Shown piece after piece: positions 41,437 to 49,904 of a stretch of DNA of 64,000 nucleotides (position 1 is the first letter of the stretch; each line of letters opens with the position of its first letter). This DNA is from an uncultured Prevotella sp. GTDB taxonomy: Bacteria > Bacteroidota > Bacteroidia > Bacteroidales > Bacteroidaceae. Made by a program: the position numbers and the translations under genes. The notes under the pieces were generated by a model, which did no database searches, was not told where the DNA came from, and was given only the letters and a program-made list of their open reading frames with translations. The stretch lies in contig CAMJBL010000001.1 in the NCBI GenBank assembly GCA_946403845.1, positions 108,605 to 172,604 of the forward strand, given 5' to 3'.

Positions 41437-42231
41437 ATGATACAGTTTGATTTCAATAGATTCGGAAAGTTGGCGAAGTGGTCGATGACCAAAGACAAGC
41501 GATACTTCGTGAGGTCGTTCCTGCAAATGCTGGTGGTAATGCTGCTGGTATTCCTGTTCTTTACGGAGATGGAGAATACCAATAGTGTGCCGGATCCCAA
41601 CTATAGGGGATGTTGCGTGATTGTCTTTTTGGCGCTTGCTATTCAATTTTTGTTAGGCCCGGCTATGATGTTCTATAGTATGGAGGGCAAGCACGACATG
41701 CAGACACTGATGGTGCTGCCAGCCTCAAACTTCGAGAAATACCTGATGCGCTATTCTACGTGGCTGATCCTGTTGCCGCTCTTTGTGGTTGCCTTCTTCG
41801 GAGCCGACTTGTTGCAGTATCTGTATCACTTGTTGCTGGGTCATGACTACGGGCAGTTTGTGATTGCCAATCTGGCGGATACTTGGAGTAAGATTTTTGA
41901 GAGCGAAAATGCAAGTCCTAATGCTCCCAGATTCTGGACAAGTTTCATTGTAATGGGTATTTGGCTTCATTCGGTCTTCGCCCTTGGTGCTACGTTCTTC
42001 CGTTCGCGTAAGTTCAACGGGGTGCTGAGCATGCTGGTAATCGTTCTGATAGGCATATTGATTTTATGGCTGACACCTAAGCAGTCTGCGCTTCAATATG
42101 GTGAAGAGTCTTCCACGCTGGCAGTTGTTATGGGCAATGTAATATACATTAGCTGGATTTTGCTGAACTTCTGGCTGTCGTACAGACTTTTCTGCAGGAC
42201 TCAGGTGATTGGAAAGTTTGTGAACCTCTAA
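41437..42231 (+). CDS. ABC transporter permease
   Basis: 264 residues from the ATG at 41437, about six membrane helices (~32-48, 60-78, 103-128, 165-190, 198-215, 232-252). No ATPase motifs. It resembles the ABC-2-type membrane partner of the preceding ATPase (segment MVLPASNFEKYLMRY has a close relative in the next permease, MLPSTNLEKYLSLV). The two permeases are thus paralogues. Confidence 0.8.
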   Translation: MIQFDFNRFGKLAKWSMTKDKRYFVRSFLQMLVVMLLVFLFFTEMENTNSVPDPNYRGCCVIVFLALAIQFLLGPAMMFYSMEGKHDMQTLMVLPASNFEKYLMRYSTWLILLPLFVVAFFGADLLQYLYHLLLGHDYGQFVIANLADTWSKIFESENASPNAPRFWTSFIVMGIWLHSVFALGATFFRSRKFNGVLSMLVIVLIGILILWLTPKQSALQYGEESSTLAVVMGNVIYISWILLNFWLSYRLFCRTQVIGKFVNL

Positions 42232-42260
42232 AAAAGATTTTCATGCAAAGGGAATTTTAT

Positions 42261-42344
42261 GTTTCAGGGCGAGAAACTTGTGTTTCAGGGCGAGAAATAC
42301 ACATTTCAGGCCGTGAAACGTACATTTCAGGCCGTGAAATATAA
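42261..42344. repeat. Four 21-bp tandem repeats, each a small palindrome
   Basis: Units start at 42261, 42282, 42303 and 42324. Each contains TTTCAGG-CNGNGAAA; the last two are perfect TTTCAGGCCGTGAAA hairpins. They lie between the two permease genes. The minus-strand ORF over them is a by-product of the repeat. Confidence 0.75.
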
Positions 42345-42376
42345 AAATGAAAAGGAAATAAAAACAAATACGCAAT

Positions 42377-43339
42377 ATGAATAGTTTTAGTAGAAATAGA
42401 TTTGGAAAGACGCTCCGTTGGGTGGTGAGCGTGAACTTCCGCAAGCTGCTGATGTGGACAATTGGTGCTGCCCTGGTAGTATTCTTGGGTGAGATGCTAT
42501 TGTTTAAATTGGCTCCTCTTACTGTCCCGCAATCATCGCTTGAGATTTTCTCTGTCTTGTGTACGCTGCTTTTGGTGATAGCTTCGTTCGTTTTGATCAG
42601 TTCCATCGTTTCCAGCATCAATGAAAAGCGCAAGCGCGAGGCCTTCCTGATGCTGCCGTCTACCAACCTCGAGAAGTATCTCTCGCTGGTGGCTTATACC
42701 ACCGTTATCAGCATTGCCTGCATCTTCCTGGCTATCGTCGTGGGTGATTCGCTGCGCATGCTCTGGCTATGGGCCAGTGGGTATTCCAATGAAATGATGA
42801 ATACGACGATTCCAACGAGGCATAATGGAGAAACCTATTATTGGTATTCATCGGCCATTCCACAGGTGCTGCATAACCTGACGCCACATATTCGCCCAAA
42901 TGGATATACCCATATTTCGGTCGATGGTAAATTGAAAATAGTCTATATGTGTACCAATGCATACCTCATTGTGCGACCTATTATGATTGCTGCTTTCTAT
43001 TTGTGGATTCACTCACTTTTCACATTTAGCGGCACGTTGCTCCGCAAGTATGCCTTCGTGGTGTCGGGTATCGTGGTGTTTTTTGTCGCGTGGTTGAATG
43101 GGTGGGCAGATCATCTCGGCTTTGGTTTATACGACCGTCAATCTTATATGCAATATGGCAGAGAGGGTTTTCAGCAATTTGAGACAGTTGTTTTCATGCT
43201 TAATTCTTCTATTGCCTCTGTAGTTCTTCTCTTGCTCACATCGCTCTCTATCTTCAATTACTGGGCTTCGTTCCATATCTTCAAAGGTTTTCAGTTAATA
43301 ACAAATAAGTGGACTAATTATGACATTCTCAAACGATAA
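42377..43339 (+). CDS. ABC transporter permease, second paralogue
   Basis: 320 residues, about six membrane helices with a large loop (~130-185). It shares the MLPSTNLEKYLSLVAY segment with the preceding permease (MVLPASNFEKYLMRYS). Its last codons overlap the ATG of the GntR gene by 20 bases, so translation is coupled. The substrate is unknown. Confidence 0.8.
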   Translation: MNSFSRNRFGKTLRWVVSVNFRKLLMWTIGAALVVFLGEMLLFKLAPLTVPQSSLEIFSVLCTLLLVIASFVLISSIVSSINEKRKREAFLMLPSTNLEKYLSLVAYTTVISIACIFLAIVVGDSLRMLWLWASGYSNEMMNTTIPTRHNGETYYWYSSAIPQVLHNLTPHIRPNGYTHISVDGKLKIVYMCTNAYLIVRPIMIAAFYLWIHSLFTFSGTLLRKYAFVVSGIVVFFVAWLNGWADHLGFGLYDRQSYMQYGREGFQQFETVVFMLNSSIASVVLLLLTSLSIFNYWASFHIFKGFQLITNKWTNYDILKR

Positions 43340-43685
43340 ACCCATCTATATCCAGATGGCCGACCGCCTGATGGACGAGATACTTGCCGGCAAGTATCAG
43401 GACGACGATCGTATTCCGTCAGTCCGCGAGTACAGTGTGCTCCTCGAGGTGAATACGAATACAGCCGTTAAGGCCTATGAGCAGCTGGCACGCGAGGAGA
43501 TTATCTACAACAAGCGCGGCTTGGGCTACTTCGTCACGCCTGGTGCCAAGAAACAAATCCTCAAGGCCCGTAAGAAGGAGTTCATGAAGGAGCGCCTGCC
43601 AGAGCTCTTCCGCCAGATGCGCCTCCTCGACATCACGATCGACGACGTCGCAGAAGCCTTTAAAAGCTTACAGGATGTTAAATAA
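43320..43685 (+). CDS. GntR-family transcriptional regulator (YtrA subfamily)
   Basis: 121 residues. N-terminal winged helix-turn-helix (~1-75, with PIYIQMADRLMDEILAG, DRIPSVREYSVLLEVN and YNKRGLGYFV) and only a short helical C-terminal tail, which defines the YtrA subfamily that responds without a large effector domain. It probably represses its own operon at the GTGTACTA-N6-TAGTACAC operator 40550-40571. It is last in the operon. Confidence 0.9.
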   Translation: MTFSNDKPIYIQMADRLMDEILAGKYQDDDRIPSVREYSVLLEVNTNTAVKAYEQLAREEIIYNKRGLGYFVTPGAKKQILKARKKEFMKERLPELFRQMRLLDITIDDVAEAFKSLQDVK

Positions 43686-43819
43686 TCGTCTAATTTCCGT
43701 CCGTTTGTCACAAATGTCTACAGAATATCCCAAATATTTGGTTCGCCCTGCAACTTTTTGTACTTTTGTGGCGTCTAACAGACAGAACTAAGTTAAATTA
43801 AGGTATTAAGATTGTTTTC

Positions 43820-44539
43820 ATGATACATTTACAAGACATCAACAAAACCTATTTCGGTGCGCAGCCGCTGCATGTGCTGAAAGGCATTTCGCTCGACATC
43901 GCCAAGGGAGAGTTCGTCTCGATCATGGGTGCCTCAGGATCTGGCAAGAGTACCTTGCTCAATATCCTGGGCATCCTCGACAACTACGACTCAGGCACCT
44001 ACGAGCTGGCAGGCGTACCCATCTGGAACCTCTCCGAGCGTAAGGCGGCCGACTACCGCAACCGGATGATAGGTTTTATCTTCCAGTCGTTTAATCTCAT
44101 CTCTTTCAAAACAGCCGTGGAAAACGTTGAGTTGCCATTATTTTATCAAGGGGTATCTCGCCGTAAGCGCCATCAGATGGCTCTGGAATATCTGGAGCGT
44201 CTTGGGCTGCTGGATTGGGCAGAACATTACCCCAACGAACTGTCGGGAGGACAGAAGCAACGCGTGGCAATAGCCAGAGCACTCATCACCCATCCACAGA
44301 TCATCCTGGCCGATGAGCCTACGGGCGCCTTGGACTCGAAGACTTCTGTGGAGGTGATGCAGTTGCTCAAGCAGCTGAATCAGGAGGATGGCATGACCAT
44401 CGTCGTGGTGACGCACGAGAGCGGTGTGGCGAACGAGACGAATAAGATAGTACACATCAAGGACGGTATCATCGGCGAGATCGAGGAGAATCTCAACCAT
44501 AATGCCTCACCCTTCGGCAGTGGAGGTCTGATGAAATAA
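43820..44539 (+). CDS. MacB/LolD-type ABC transporter ATP-binding protein
   Basis: 239 residues. Walker A MGASGSGKSTLLN (~36-48), Q-loop FIFQSFNLISF, signature LSGGQKQRVAIARAL, Walker B ILADEPTGALDS. It is the ATPase of the export operon 43820-49641 with two MacB-type permeases, a MacA-like adaptor and a TolC-like channel. Promoter TACTTTTG at 43759-43766. Confidence 0.93.
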   Translation: MIHLQDINKTYFGAQPLHVLKGISLDIAKGEFVSIMGASGSGKSTLLNILGILDNYDSGTYELAGVPIWNLSERKAADYRNRMIGFIFQSFNLISFKTAVENVELPLFYQGVSRRKRHQMALEYLERLGLLDWAEHYPNELSGGQKQRVAIARALITHPQIILADEPTGALDSKTSVEVMQLLKQLNQEDGMTIVVVTHESGVANETNKIVHIKDGIIGEIEENLNHNASPFGSGGLMK

Positions 44540-44540
44540 G

Positions 44541-44577
44541 ACTAGCCAGACTAGTCGGACTAGTAATACTAGATAAT
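44541..44577. repeat. 9-bp tandem repeat (ACTAGTCGG-like)
   Basis: Units GACTAGCCA, GACTAGTCG, GACTAGTAA, TACTAGATA fill the gap between the ATPase and first permease. Related arrays lie at 45834-45871, in the tolC-like gene (48325-48360 and 49001-49040) and at 49868-49904. Confidence 0.75.
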
Positions 44578-45834
44578 ATGCGAGACATTATTACTGAAAT
44601 ATGGTCGACGGCCAGGCGAAACAAGCTCCGTACTACGCTTACGGGCTTTGCTGTGGCATGGGGCATCTTCATGATCATCGTGCTCTTAGGCGCAGGCAAT
44701 GGTCTGATCAATGCCACCATGAAGCAGCATAACGACTTTCTGTCGAACTCGATGGAGGCCTACGGCGGTATGACCTCGAAGGCTTACAACGGCCTGAGCG
44801 AAGGAAGATACATCAGACTGAATGAGCGTGACCTCACCACCACCGATTCGGAATTCAAGGCCACCATCGATGAGGTGGGTGCCACGTACTCCATCAGTTC
44901 GATCGTGACGTATGGTGAGGAATATGTGAACATGCAGATCTCGGGTATATTCCCCATTCATTCGAAGATTGTGAAGCGCGAACTGCTCTACGGACGTTTC
45001 ATCAACGACATCGACCTGAAAGAGAAGCGTAAGGTGCTTGTGCTGAACGACCAGATGGCAAAAGAACTGGAGCCGAAGGATTACAAGACGTTGATCGGTA
45101 AGTACGTCAAGGTAGGCAACTTCGCCTTTAAGGTCGTAGGTATCTTTAAGAGTAGTGGCGACGGTGAGAACTTTGGCTATTCGGCCTATTCCACCATCAA
45201 GAGCATCTATGGTGCAAACACCGACGATCTGGGACACATCGAGTTTACCTTCCACGGACTGACGACGGATAAGGCCAACGAGGATTTCGAAGATACCTAC
45301 CGCAGGCGTCTGAATGCCAACCACCAGGCACATCCTGAGGATGAGCGCAGTATCTGGATCTGGAACGGCTATACGCAGAGCATGCAGATGGAACAGGCCA
45401 TTGACGTCATTCATACCTTCCTTTGGGTAGTGGGCTTGTTTACATTGCTCTCAGGAATCGTGGGCGTCAGCAACATTATGCTCATCACCGTCAAGGAGCG
45501 CACCCATGAGTTCGGCATCCGCAAGGCCATTGGCGCCAAGCCTTGGAGCATCCTGAAACTGATTATCATAGAGAGTGTGATCATCACCACGTTCTTCGGC
45601 TATCTGGGTATGCTGCTGGGTATTTTTGCCAACGAGTACATGGATGCTACACTGGGGCATGACGTCACAGATCTGGGCGTCGTAAAACTGACGCTCTTCG
45701 TGGATCCCACCGTCGGACTCGACGTCTGTTTCGAGGCCACGATGGTGATGATTATCGCAGGTACCATCGCAGGACTCATCCCTGCCTATAAGGCCTCGCG
45801 CATCCGTCCCATTGAAGCGTTAAGGGCTGACTAG
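44578..45834 (+). CDS. MacB-like ABC permease
   Basis: 418 residues: membrane helix at ~18-42, a large periplasmic domain (~50-280), and three helices at the end (~283-305, 338-362, 380-402). The FtsX-type segment GIVGVSNIMLITVKERTHEFGIRKAIGA is diagnostic. Such proteins act as mechanotransmitters that drive substrate out through a TolC channel. Coupled with the next, paralogous permease, suggesting a heterodimer. Confidence 0.92.
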   Translation: MRDIITEIWSTARRNKLRTTLTGFAVAWGIFMIIVLLGAGNGLINATMKQHNDFLSNSMEAYGGMTSKAYNGLSEGRYIRLNERDLTTTDSEFKATIDEVGATYSISSIVTYGEEYVNMQISGIFPIHSKIVKRELLYGRFINDIDLKEKRKVLVLNDQMAKELEPKDYKTLIGKYVKVGNFAFKVVGIFKSSGDGENFGYSAYSTIKSIYGANTDDLGHIEFTFHGLTTDKANEDFEDTYRRRLNANHQAHPEDERSIWIWNGYTQSMQMEQAIDVIHTFLWVVGLFTLLSGIVGVSNIMLITVKERTHEFGIRKAIGAKPWSILKLIIIESVIITTFFGYLGMLLGIFANEYMDATLGHDVTDLGVVKLTLFVDPTVGLDVCFEATMVMIIAGTIAGLIPAYKASRIRPIEALRAD

Positions 45835-45876
45835 TCAGACTAGCCAGGCTAGATATACTAGAAATACTAGAAGATT

Positions 45877-47130
45877 ATGAGAATAGATATAGATTCATAT
45901 AGAGAAATCCTCGACACGCTGACGCGCAATAAGGCGCGTTCGTTCTTGACGGGCTTCGGTGTGTTCTGGGGCGTGTTCATGCTCGTGGGGCTGATGGGAG
46001 GCGGTAAGGCCATGAAAGAGCAGCTCGATAAGACCTTCGAAGGCTTCGCCCAGAATACCGTCATCATAGGTGCCGAGCAGACCACGAAACCCTACAAGGG
46101 ATTCCGCAAGGGCCGCTGGTGGAGTATGGACTACAAGGATATCGGTCGTTTGAAACAGCATGTGCCCGAACTCGATGCTGTGGTACCGATGATTTTCTCC
46201 CGTTGGGGAGGCAGTAATACCGCCTACTATGGCGATCAGAAGACCACACCACGTATTCAGGGCACGTTGCCGGAAATGGCAAAGGTCATGGAGCCGAAGA
46301 TGTACTACGGGCGTTACCTCAACGACATGGATATCCGCGAAGCCCGTAAGGTCTGCGTCATCGGTAAGAAGGTCTACAAAGAGCTCTTCAAGGAAGGTGG
46401 CGACCCCTGTGGCAAGAAGATTCGTGTCGACAGTACCTACTTCGAGGTGGTGGGTGTCGACTATTCTTCCAGCAGCCTGAGTTTCAACGGCCGTGCAGAG
46501 GAGAAGATCACCCTGCCCATTACCCTGATGCAGAACTTGTTTAATCGTGGCAACGAGGTTGACTTGATCGCTGCCACAGGACACAAGGGGGTTGTGATGA
46601 GCCATATCACCGACCGCATCCGTGCAACGGTGGCCCGTGCGCATTATGTCGATCCTACCGACGAGCAGGGCGCTTTCGTATTCAACACCGAGTTGATGTT
46701 CCAGTTGGTTGACAATGTCTTCAAGGGTGTCAACTTCCTCATCTGGCTGGTGGGTCTCGGAACCTTGCTGGCGGGTGCCATCGGTGTGTCGAACATCATG
46801 ATGGTTACCGTGCGTGAGCGAACCACAGAGATCGGAATCCGCAGAGCCATCGGTGCTACACCCAAGAATATTCTCAGCCAGATTATCTCAGAGAGTATTG
46901 TTCTTACCCTTGTGGCGGGCATGAGTGGTATCCTCTTCGGTGTCATGATCCTGCAGATGCTGGAGTTGTATAACACTGAGGACGGTATCATCAATATCCA
47001 CTTCCAGGTGTCATTCTGGACGGCTATCTTCTGTGCCGCCGTGATTGCCACTATGGGTGTCCTCGCAGGCCTTGCTCCTGCCGCCCGCGCTATGTCGATT
47101 AAACCCGTCGATGCCATGAGGGATGAATAA
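45877..47130 (+). CDS. MacB-like ABC permease, second copy
   Basis: 417 residues with the same layout as the preceding permease: N-terminal helix, periplasmic domain, then AIGVSNIMMVTVRERTTEIGIRRAIGA and three helices ending in PVDAMRDE. It is expected to partner the first permease. Gap of 42 bases containing the 9-base tandem repeat. Confidence 0.92.
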   Translation: MRIDIDSYREILDTLTRNKARSFLTGFGVFWGVFMLVGLMGGGKAMKEQLDKTFEGFAQNTVIIGAEQTTKPYKGFRKGRWWSMDYKDIGRLKQHVPELDAVVPMIFSRWGGSNTAYYGDQKTTPRIQGTLPEMAKVMEPKMYYGRYLNDMDIREARKVCVIGKKVYKELFKEGGDPCGKKIRVDSTYFEVVGVDYSSSSLSFNGRAEEKITLPITLMQNLFNRGNEVDLIAATGHKGVVMSHITDRIRATVARAHYVDPTDEQGAFVFNTELMFQLVDNVFKGVNFLIWLVGLGTLLAGAIGVSNIMMVTVRERTTEIGIRRAIGATPKNILSQIISESIVLTLVAGMSGILFGVMILQMLELYNTEDGIINIHFQVSFWTAIFCAAVIATMGVLAGLAPAARAMSIKPVDAMRDE

Positions 47131-47187
47131 TCCAATTACTCAGAATACTCAGATTACTCAGATAATAAATAAAAACAATATAGAATT

Positions 47188-48300
47188 ATGAAACGTTATT
47201 CAAAACTGATCATCGCAGCGATTATCGCGCTGATTTTCATCGGAACCTTCGTGTTCCTGTGGCAGAAGAGCCAACCCAAGGAAGTGGTCTACAACGAGTT
47301 CACACCGAAACTCGACAGTATCCAGAAGACCACCATCATCACCGGTAAGATCGAACCTCGCAATGAGGTCAACGTCAAGCCCCAGATCTCTGGTATCATC
47401 TCCGAGCTCTACAAGGTGCCTGGCGACTATGTCAACGCAGGCGACATCATCGCCAAGGTGAAGGTGATTCCTGATATGAGTCAGCTCTCGAGTGCTGAGA
47501 TGCGCGTGCGGCTCGCCGACATCAACCTGAAGCAGGCACAGACCGACTTCCAGCGCGAGGAGAACCTCTACAACCAGAAGCTCGTTTCTGCCGATGAGTA
47601 CGACAAGAGCAAGATGGCCCTCCAGCAGGCAAAGCACGAGAAGCTGGCTGCTGAGGATGCCCTCGAAGTGGTGCGTGACGGTGTGTCGAAGTCGAATGCC
47701 AGAGCCTCGTCGACGCTCATCCGCTCTACAATCAGCGGTGTCATCCTCGACATCCCTGTGAAAGTGGGTAACTCGGTGATTCTCTCGAATACCTTCAACG
47801 ACGGTACTACCATCGCTACCGTGGCTAATATGAACGACCTTATCTTCCGCGGTAACATCGACGAGACGGAGGTTGGCCAGCTCGTGGTCTCTATGCCCAT
47901 GAAGATTACTATCGGTGCCCTGCAGGACCTGAAGTTCGATGCGAACCTGGAGTACATCTCGCCAAAGGCTGTCGAGAGCAACGGTGCTAACCAGTTTGAG
48001 ATCAAGGCGGCTGTGAAACTTGCTGAGGGCGGCAAGATCCGTTCTGGCTACAGCGCCAATGCAGAGATCGTGCTGGCCAGAGCCGAGAAGGTGCTCAGCA
48101 TTCCTGAGAGCGCCATCGAGTTTTCTGGCGACTCCACCTTCGTCTATGTCATCAAGGGCGAGGGTAAGGCGAAGACCTACGATCGCACTTACGTCGAGAC
48201 CGGTCTCTCCGATGGCGTGAACATCGAGATCAAGAAGGGCATCACCGCCAAGGATAAGGTTCGCGGCCCTGAAATCATCACCGACGAAGATAATAAATAA
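47188..48300 (+). CDS. MacA-like periplasmic adaptor protein (HlyD family)
   Basis: 370 residues. N-terminal anchor/signal (~7-25), biotinyl-lipoyl and helical-hairpin regions (VNVKPQISGIISELYKVPGDYVNAGD, ~58-83, and ~95-160), then beta-barrel domains. It links the permeases to the outer-membrane channel. It is followed 6 bases later by the tolC-like gene. A 9-base ATTACTCAG tandem array fills the preceding gap (47135-47165). Confidence 0.92.
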   Translation: MKRYSKLIIAAIIALIFIGTFVFLWQKSQPKEVVYNEFTPKLDSIQKTTIITGKIEPRNEVNVKPQISGIISELYKVPGDYVNAGDIIAKVKVIPDMSQLSSAEMRVRLADINLKQAQTDFQREENLYNQKLVSADEYDKSKMALQQAKHEKLAAEDALEVVRDGVSKSNARASSTLIRSTISGVILDIPVKVGNSVILSNTFNDGTTIATVANMNDLIFRGNIDETEVGQLVVSMPMKITIGALQDLKFDANLEYISPKAVESNGANQFEIKAAVKLAEGGKIRSGYSANAEIVLARAEKVLSIPESAIEFSGDSTFVYVIKGEGKAKTYDRTYVETGLSDGVNIEIKKGITAKDKVRGPEIITDEDNK

Positions 48301-48306
48301 TGAGCT

Positions 48307-49641
48307 ATGAAGAAGTTTTCTATCCTAGTCATACTAGTCGTACTAGCCAAGTTAGACGTACTAGCAGAAACGAAGCAGTGGAACCTGCGTGAGTGCTGTG
48401 ACTATGCCGTTGAGCATAACATCAGCATCAAGCAGCAGCAGAATGCTTGTCGTCAGCAGGAACTGCAGCTTTCGACATCGAAGAACTCCCGGCTGCCTGA
48501 CCTCAACGCTTCCGCAGGACAGAACTTTTCCTTCGGACGTGGTCTGACGGCAGAGAATACCTATTCGAATACGAATACGTCGTCGACCTCATTCTCCCTC
48601 AGTTCCAGTGTGCCCCTCTTTACGGGTTTTCAGATTCCGAATCAGATCAAGCTCAACCAACTGAACCTCGAGGCTGCTACAGCCGATCTGGAGAAGGCGA
48701 AGAACGACATCCGCATGCAGGTGGCGCAGGCTTATGTGCAGATTCTCTATGATATGGAAATCGCTGAGGTGGCCCATCGGCAGATTGCCATCGATTCAGC
48801 CCAGGTGAACCGTTTGCAGGCCTTTGTCGATAACGGCAAGGCTGCTGAGGCTGAACTCTCGCAGCAGAAGGCCACATTAGCCAACAGCCGCCTTACAGCC
48901 ACGCAGGCTGACAACAACACCCGTTTGGCAATCCTCAGTCTGACACAGCTCCTCGAACTCCCCACGCCCGAGGGCTTCACTATCGTCAAACCTAGCCTGG
49001 ATGAACTAGTCGGACTAGTAGGGCTAGACAAACTAGTCACCCCTGATCAGATCTACGCCGAGGCCTTGGGCATCAAGCCCGAGATTCTCTCGCAACAGCT
49101 GAGGCTGAAGGGTACGGAGCATAGCATCAAGATTGCTGAGGCTGGCAATTATCCGACCCTCTCCCTAAGCGGTGGCCTTGGTACGAACTACTACACGACC
49201 AGCGGCTTTAAGAGCGACGGCTTTGGTAAACAGCTGAAGAACAACTTCAGCCAGTATATCGGCTTGAATCTGAGCGTGCCCATCTTCAACCGTTTCCAGA
49301 CGCGCAATAACATTCGCAATGCCCGTATTGAGCAGGAGAACCAGCAGTTACAGCTCGACAATACGAAGAAGACACTCTATAAGGATATCCAGCAGGTGTA
49401 TTATAATGCCCTGAATGCGCAGTCAAAGGAAAAAACTTCCGAAGAGGCCCTGCAGAGCACGAAAGATGCCTTCGAGCTCATGCAGGCGAAGTATGAGAAT
49501 GGCAAGGCCACTATTACCGAGTTCAACGAGGCGAAGAACAACTATCTGAAATCCGAATCCGACTTGGTTCAGGCCCGTTATGAGAATCTCTACCAGCATG
49601 CGCTGATTGATTTCTACCGAGGTAAAGATCTCAGCTTCTAA
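48307..49641 (+). CDS. TolC-family outer-membrane efflux protein
   Basis: 444 residues. Signal peptide, then long coiled-coil repeats typical of OEP/TolC (ECCDYAVEHNISIKQQQNA, LNLEAATADLEKAKNDIRMQVAQAYVQILYD, NARIEQENQQLQLDN). Completes the tripartite pump. The signal peptide (LVILVVLAKLDVLAE) and a loop at ~232-246 (DELVGLVGLDKLVTP) are both encoded by ACTAGTC-type 9-base arrays, so two parts of the protein derive from repeat DNA. Confidence 0.92.
   Translation: MKKFSILVILVVLAKLDVLAETKQWNLRECCDYAVEHNISIKQQQNACRQQELQLSTSKNSRLPDLNASAGQNFSFGRGLTAENTYSNTNTSSTSFSLSSSVPLFTGFQIPNQIKLNQLNLEAATADLEKAKNDIRMQVAQAYVQILYDMEIAEVAHRQIAIDSAQVNRLQAFVDNGKAAEAELSQQKATLANSRLTATQADNNTRLAILSLTQLLELPTPEGFTIVKPSLDELVGLVGLDKLVTPDQIYAEALGIKPEILSQQLRLKGTEHSIKIAEAGNYPTLSLSGGLGTNYYTTSGFKSDGFGKQLKNNFSQYIGLNLSVPIFNRFQTRNNIRNARIEQENQQLQLDNTKKTLYKDIQQVYYNALNAQSKEKTSEEALQSTKDAFELMQAKYENGKATITEFNEAKNNYLKSESDLVQARYENLYQHALIDFYRGKDLSF
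48325..48361. repeat. 9-bp array encoding the TolC-like signal peptide
   Basis: Four to five units of the form NNACTAGTC in frame. 9 bases equals three codons and gives a hydrophobic LVxL pattern that suits a signal peptide. Confidence 0.7.
48999..49041. repeat. 9-bp array inside the TolC-like gene
   Basis: Units GATGAACTA, GTCGGACTA, GTAGGGCTA, GACAAACTA in frame, encoding DELVGLVGLDKLV in a loop between the two coiled-coil halves. Confidence 0.7.
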
Positions 49642-49648
49642 GACAAAG

Positions 49649-49675
49649 AAATCCCTGCCATGAAGGCAGGGATTT
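49649..49675. terminator. Bidirectional terminator
   Basis: AAATCCCTGCC pairs with GGCAGGGATTT around ATGAA. It lies between the tolC-like gene and the convergent small ORF. Confidence 0.85.
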
Positions 49676-49676
49676 C

Positions 49677-49865
49677 TTATTTCTTGTGTCTGTTGGCACG
49701 CTGCTCACGGTATTTGGCCTTCTGCCTGGCAGAGCCGCTACCATGAGCCCCTGTGATATATTGCTTCTTTTTGGCCTTGGTCTTTACCTTGCCGTCGTCC
49801 TTGGGCTTGTCGCCGCCACGACCGAAGCTGATACCGTGTTCGAGGATATTCTGAAAATCGTCCAT
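49677..49865 (-). CDS. Small basic protein (62 aa)
   Basis: Lysine-rich, with a C-terminal ITGAHGSGSARQKAKYREQRANRHKK. It ends at the terminator and begins just after a 9-bp array, in the same orientation as the AICAR formyltransferase gene, so it may be its last operon gene. No family recognised with certainty; the basic tail would suit RNA or ribosome contact. Confidence 0.55.
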   Translation of the reverse strand: MDDFQNILEHGISFGRGGDKPKDDGKVKTKAKKKQYITGAHGSGSARQKAKYREQRANRHKK

Positions 49866-49867
49866 GC

Positions 49868-49904
49868 TATTCCTAGTTGTTCTAGTCTGACTAGTCAGGC
49901 TAGA
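49868..49904. repeat. 9-bp tandem repeat upstream of the small basic protein gene
   Basis: CTAGTTGTT, CTAGTCTGA, CTAGTCAGG, CTAGATTAA: same ACTAGTC family as 44541-44577. Confidence 0.7.

Noticed and set aside
42261-42344. Possible CRISPR array
   Set aside because: Units are 21 bp without spacers, and there are no cas genes in the window.
42241-42666. Minus-strand 141-aa ORF with FHGLKCTFHGLKC-type repeats
   Set aside because: The repeats come from the 21-bp palindromic array. The rest is antisense to the permease gene.
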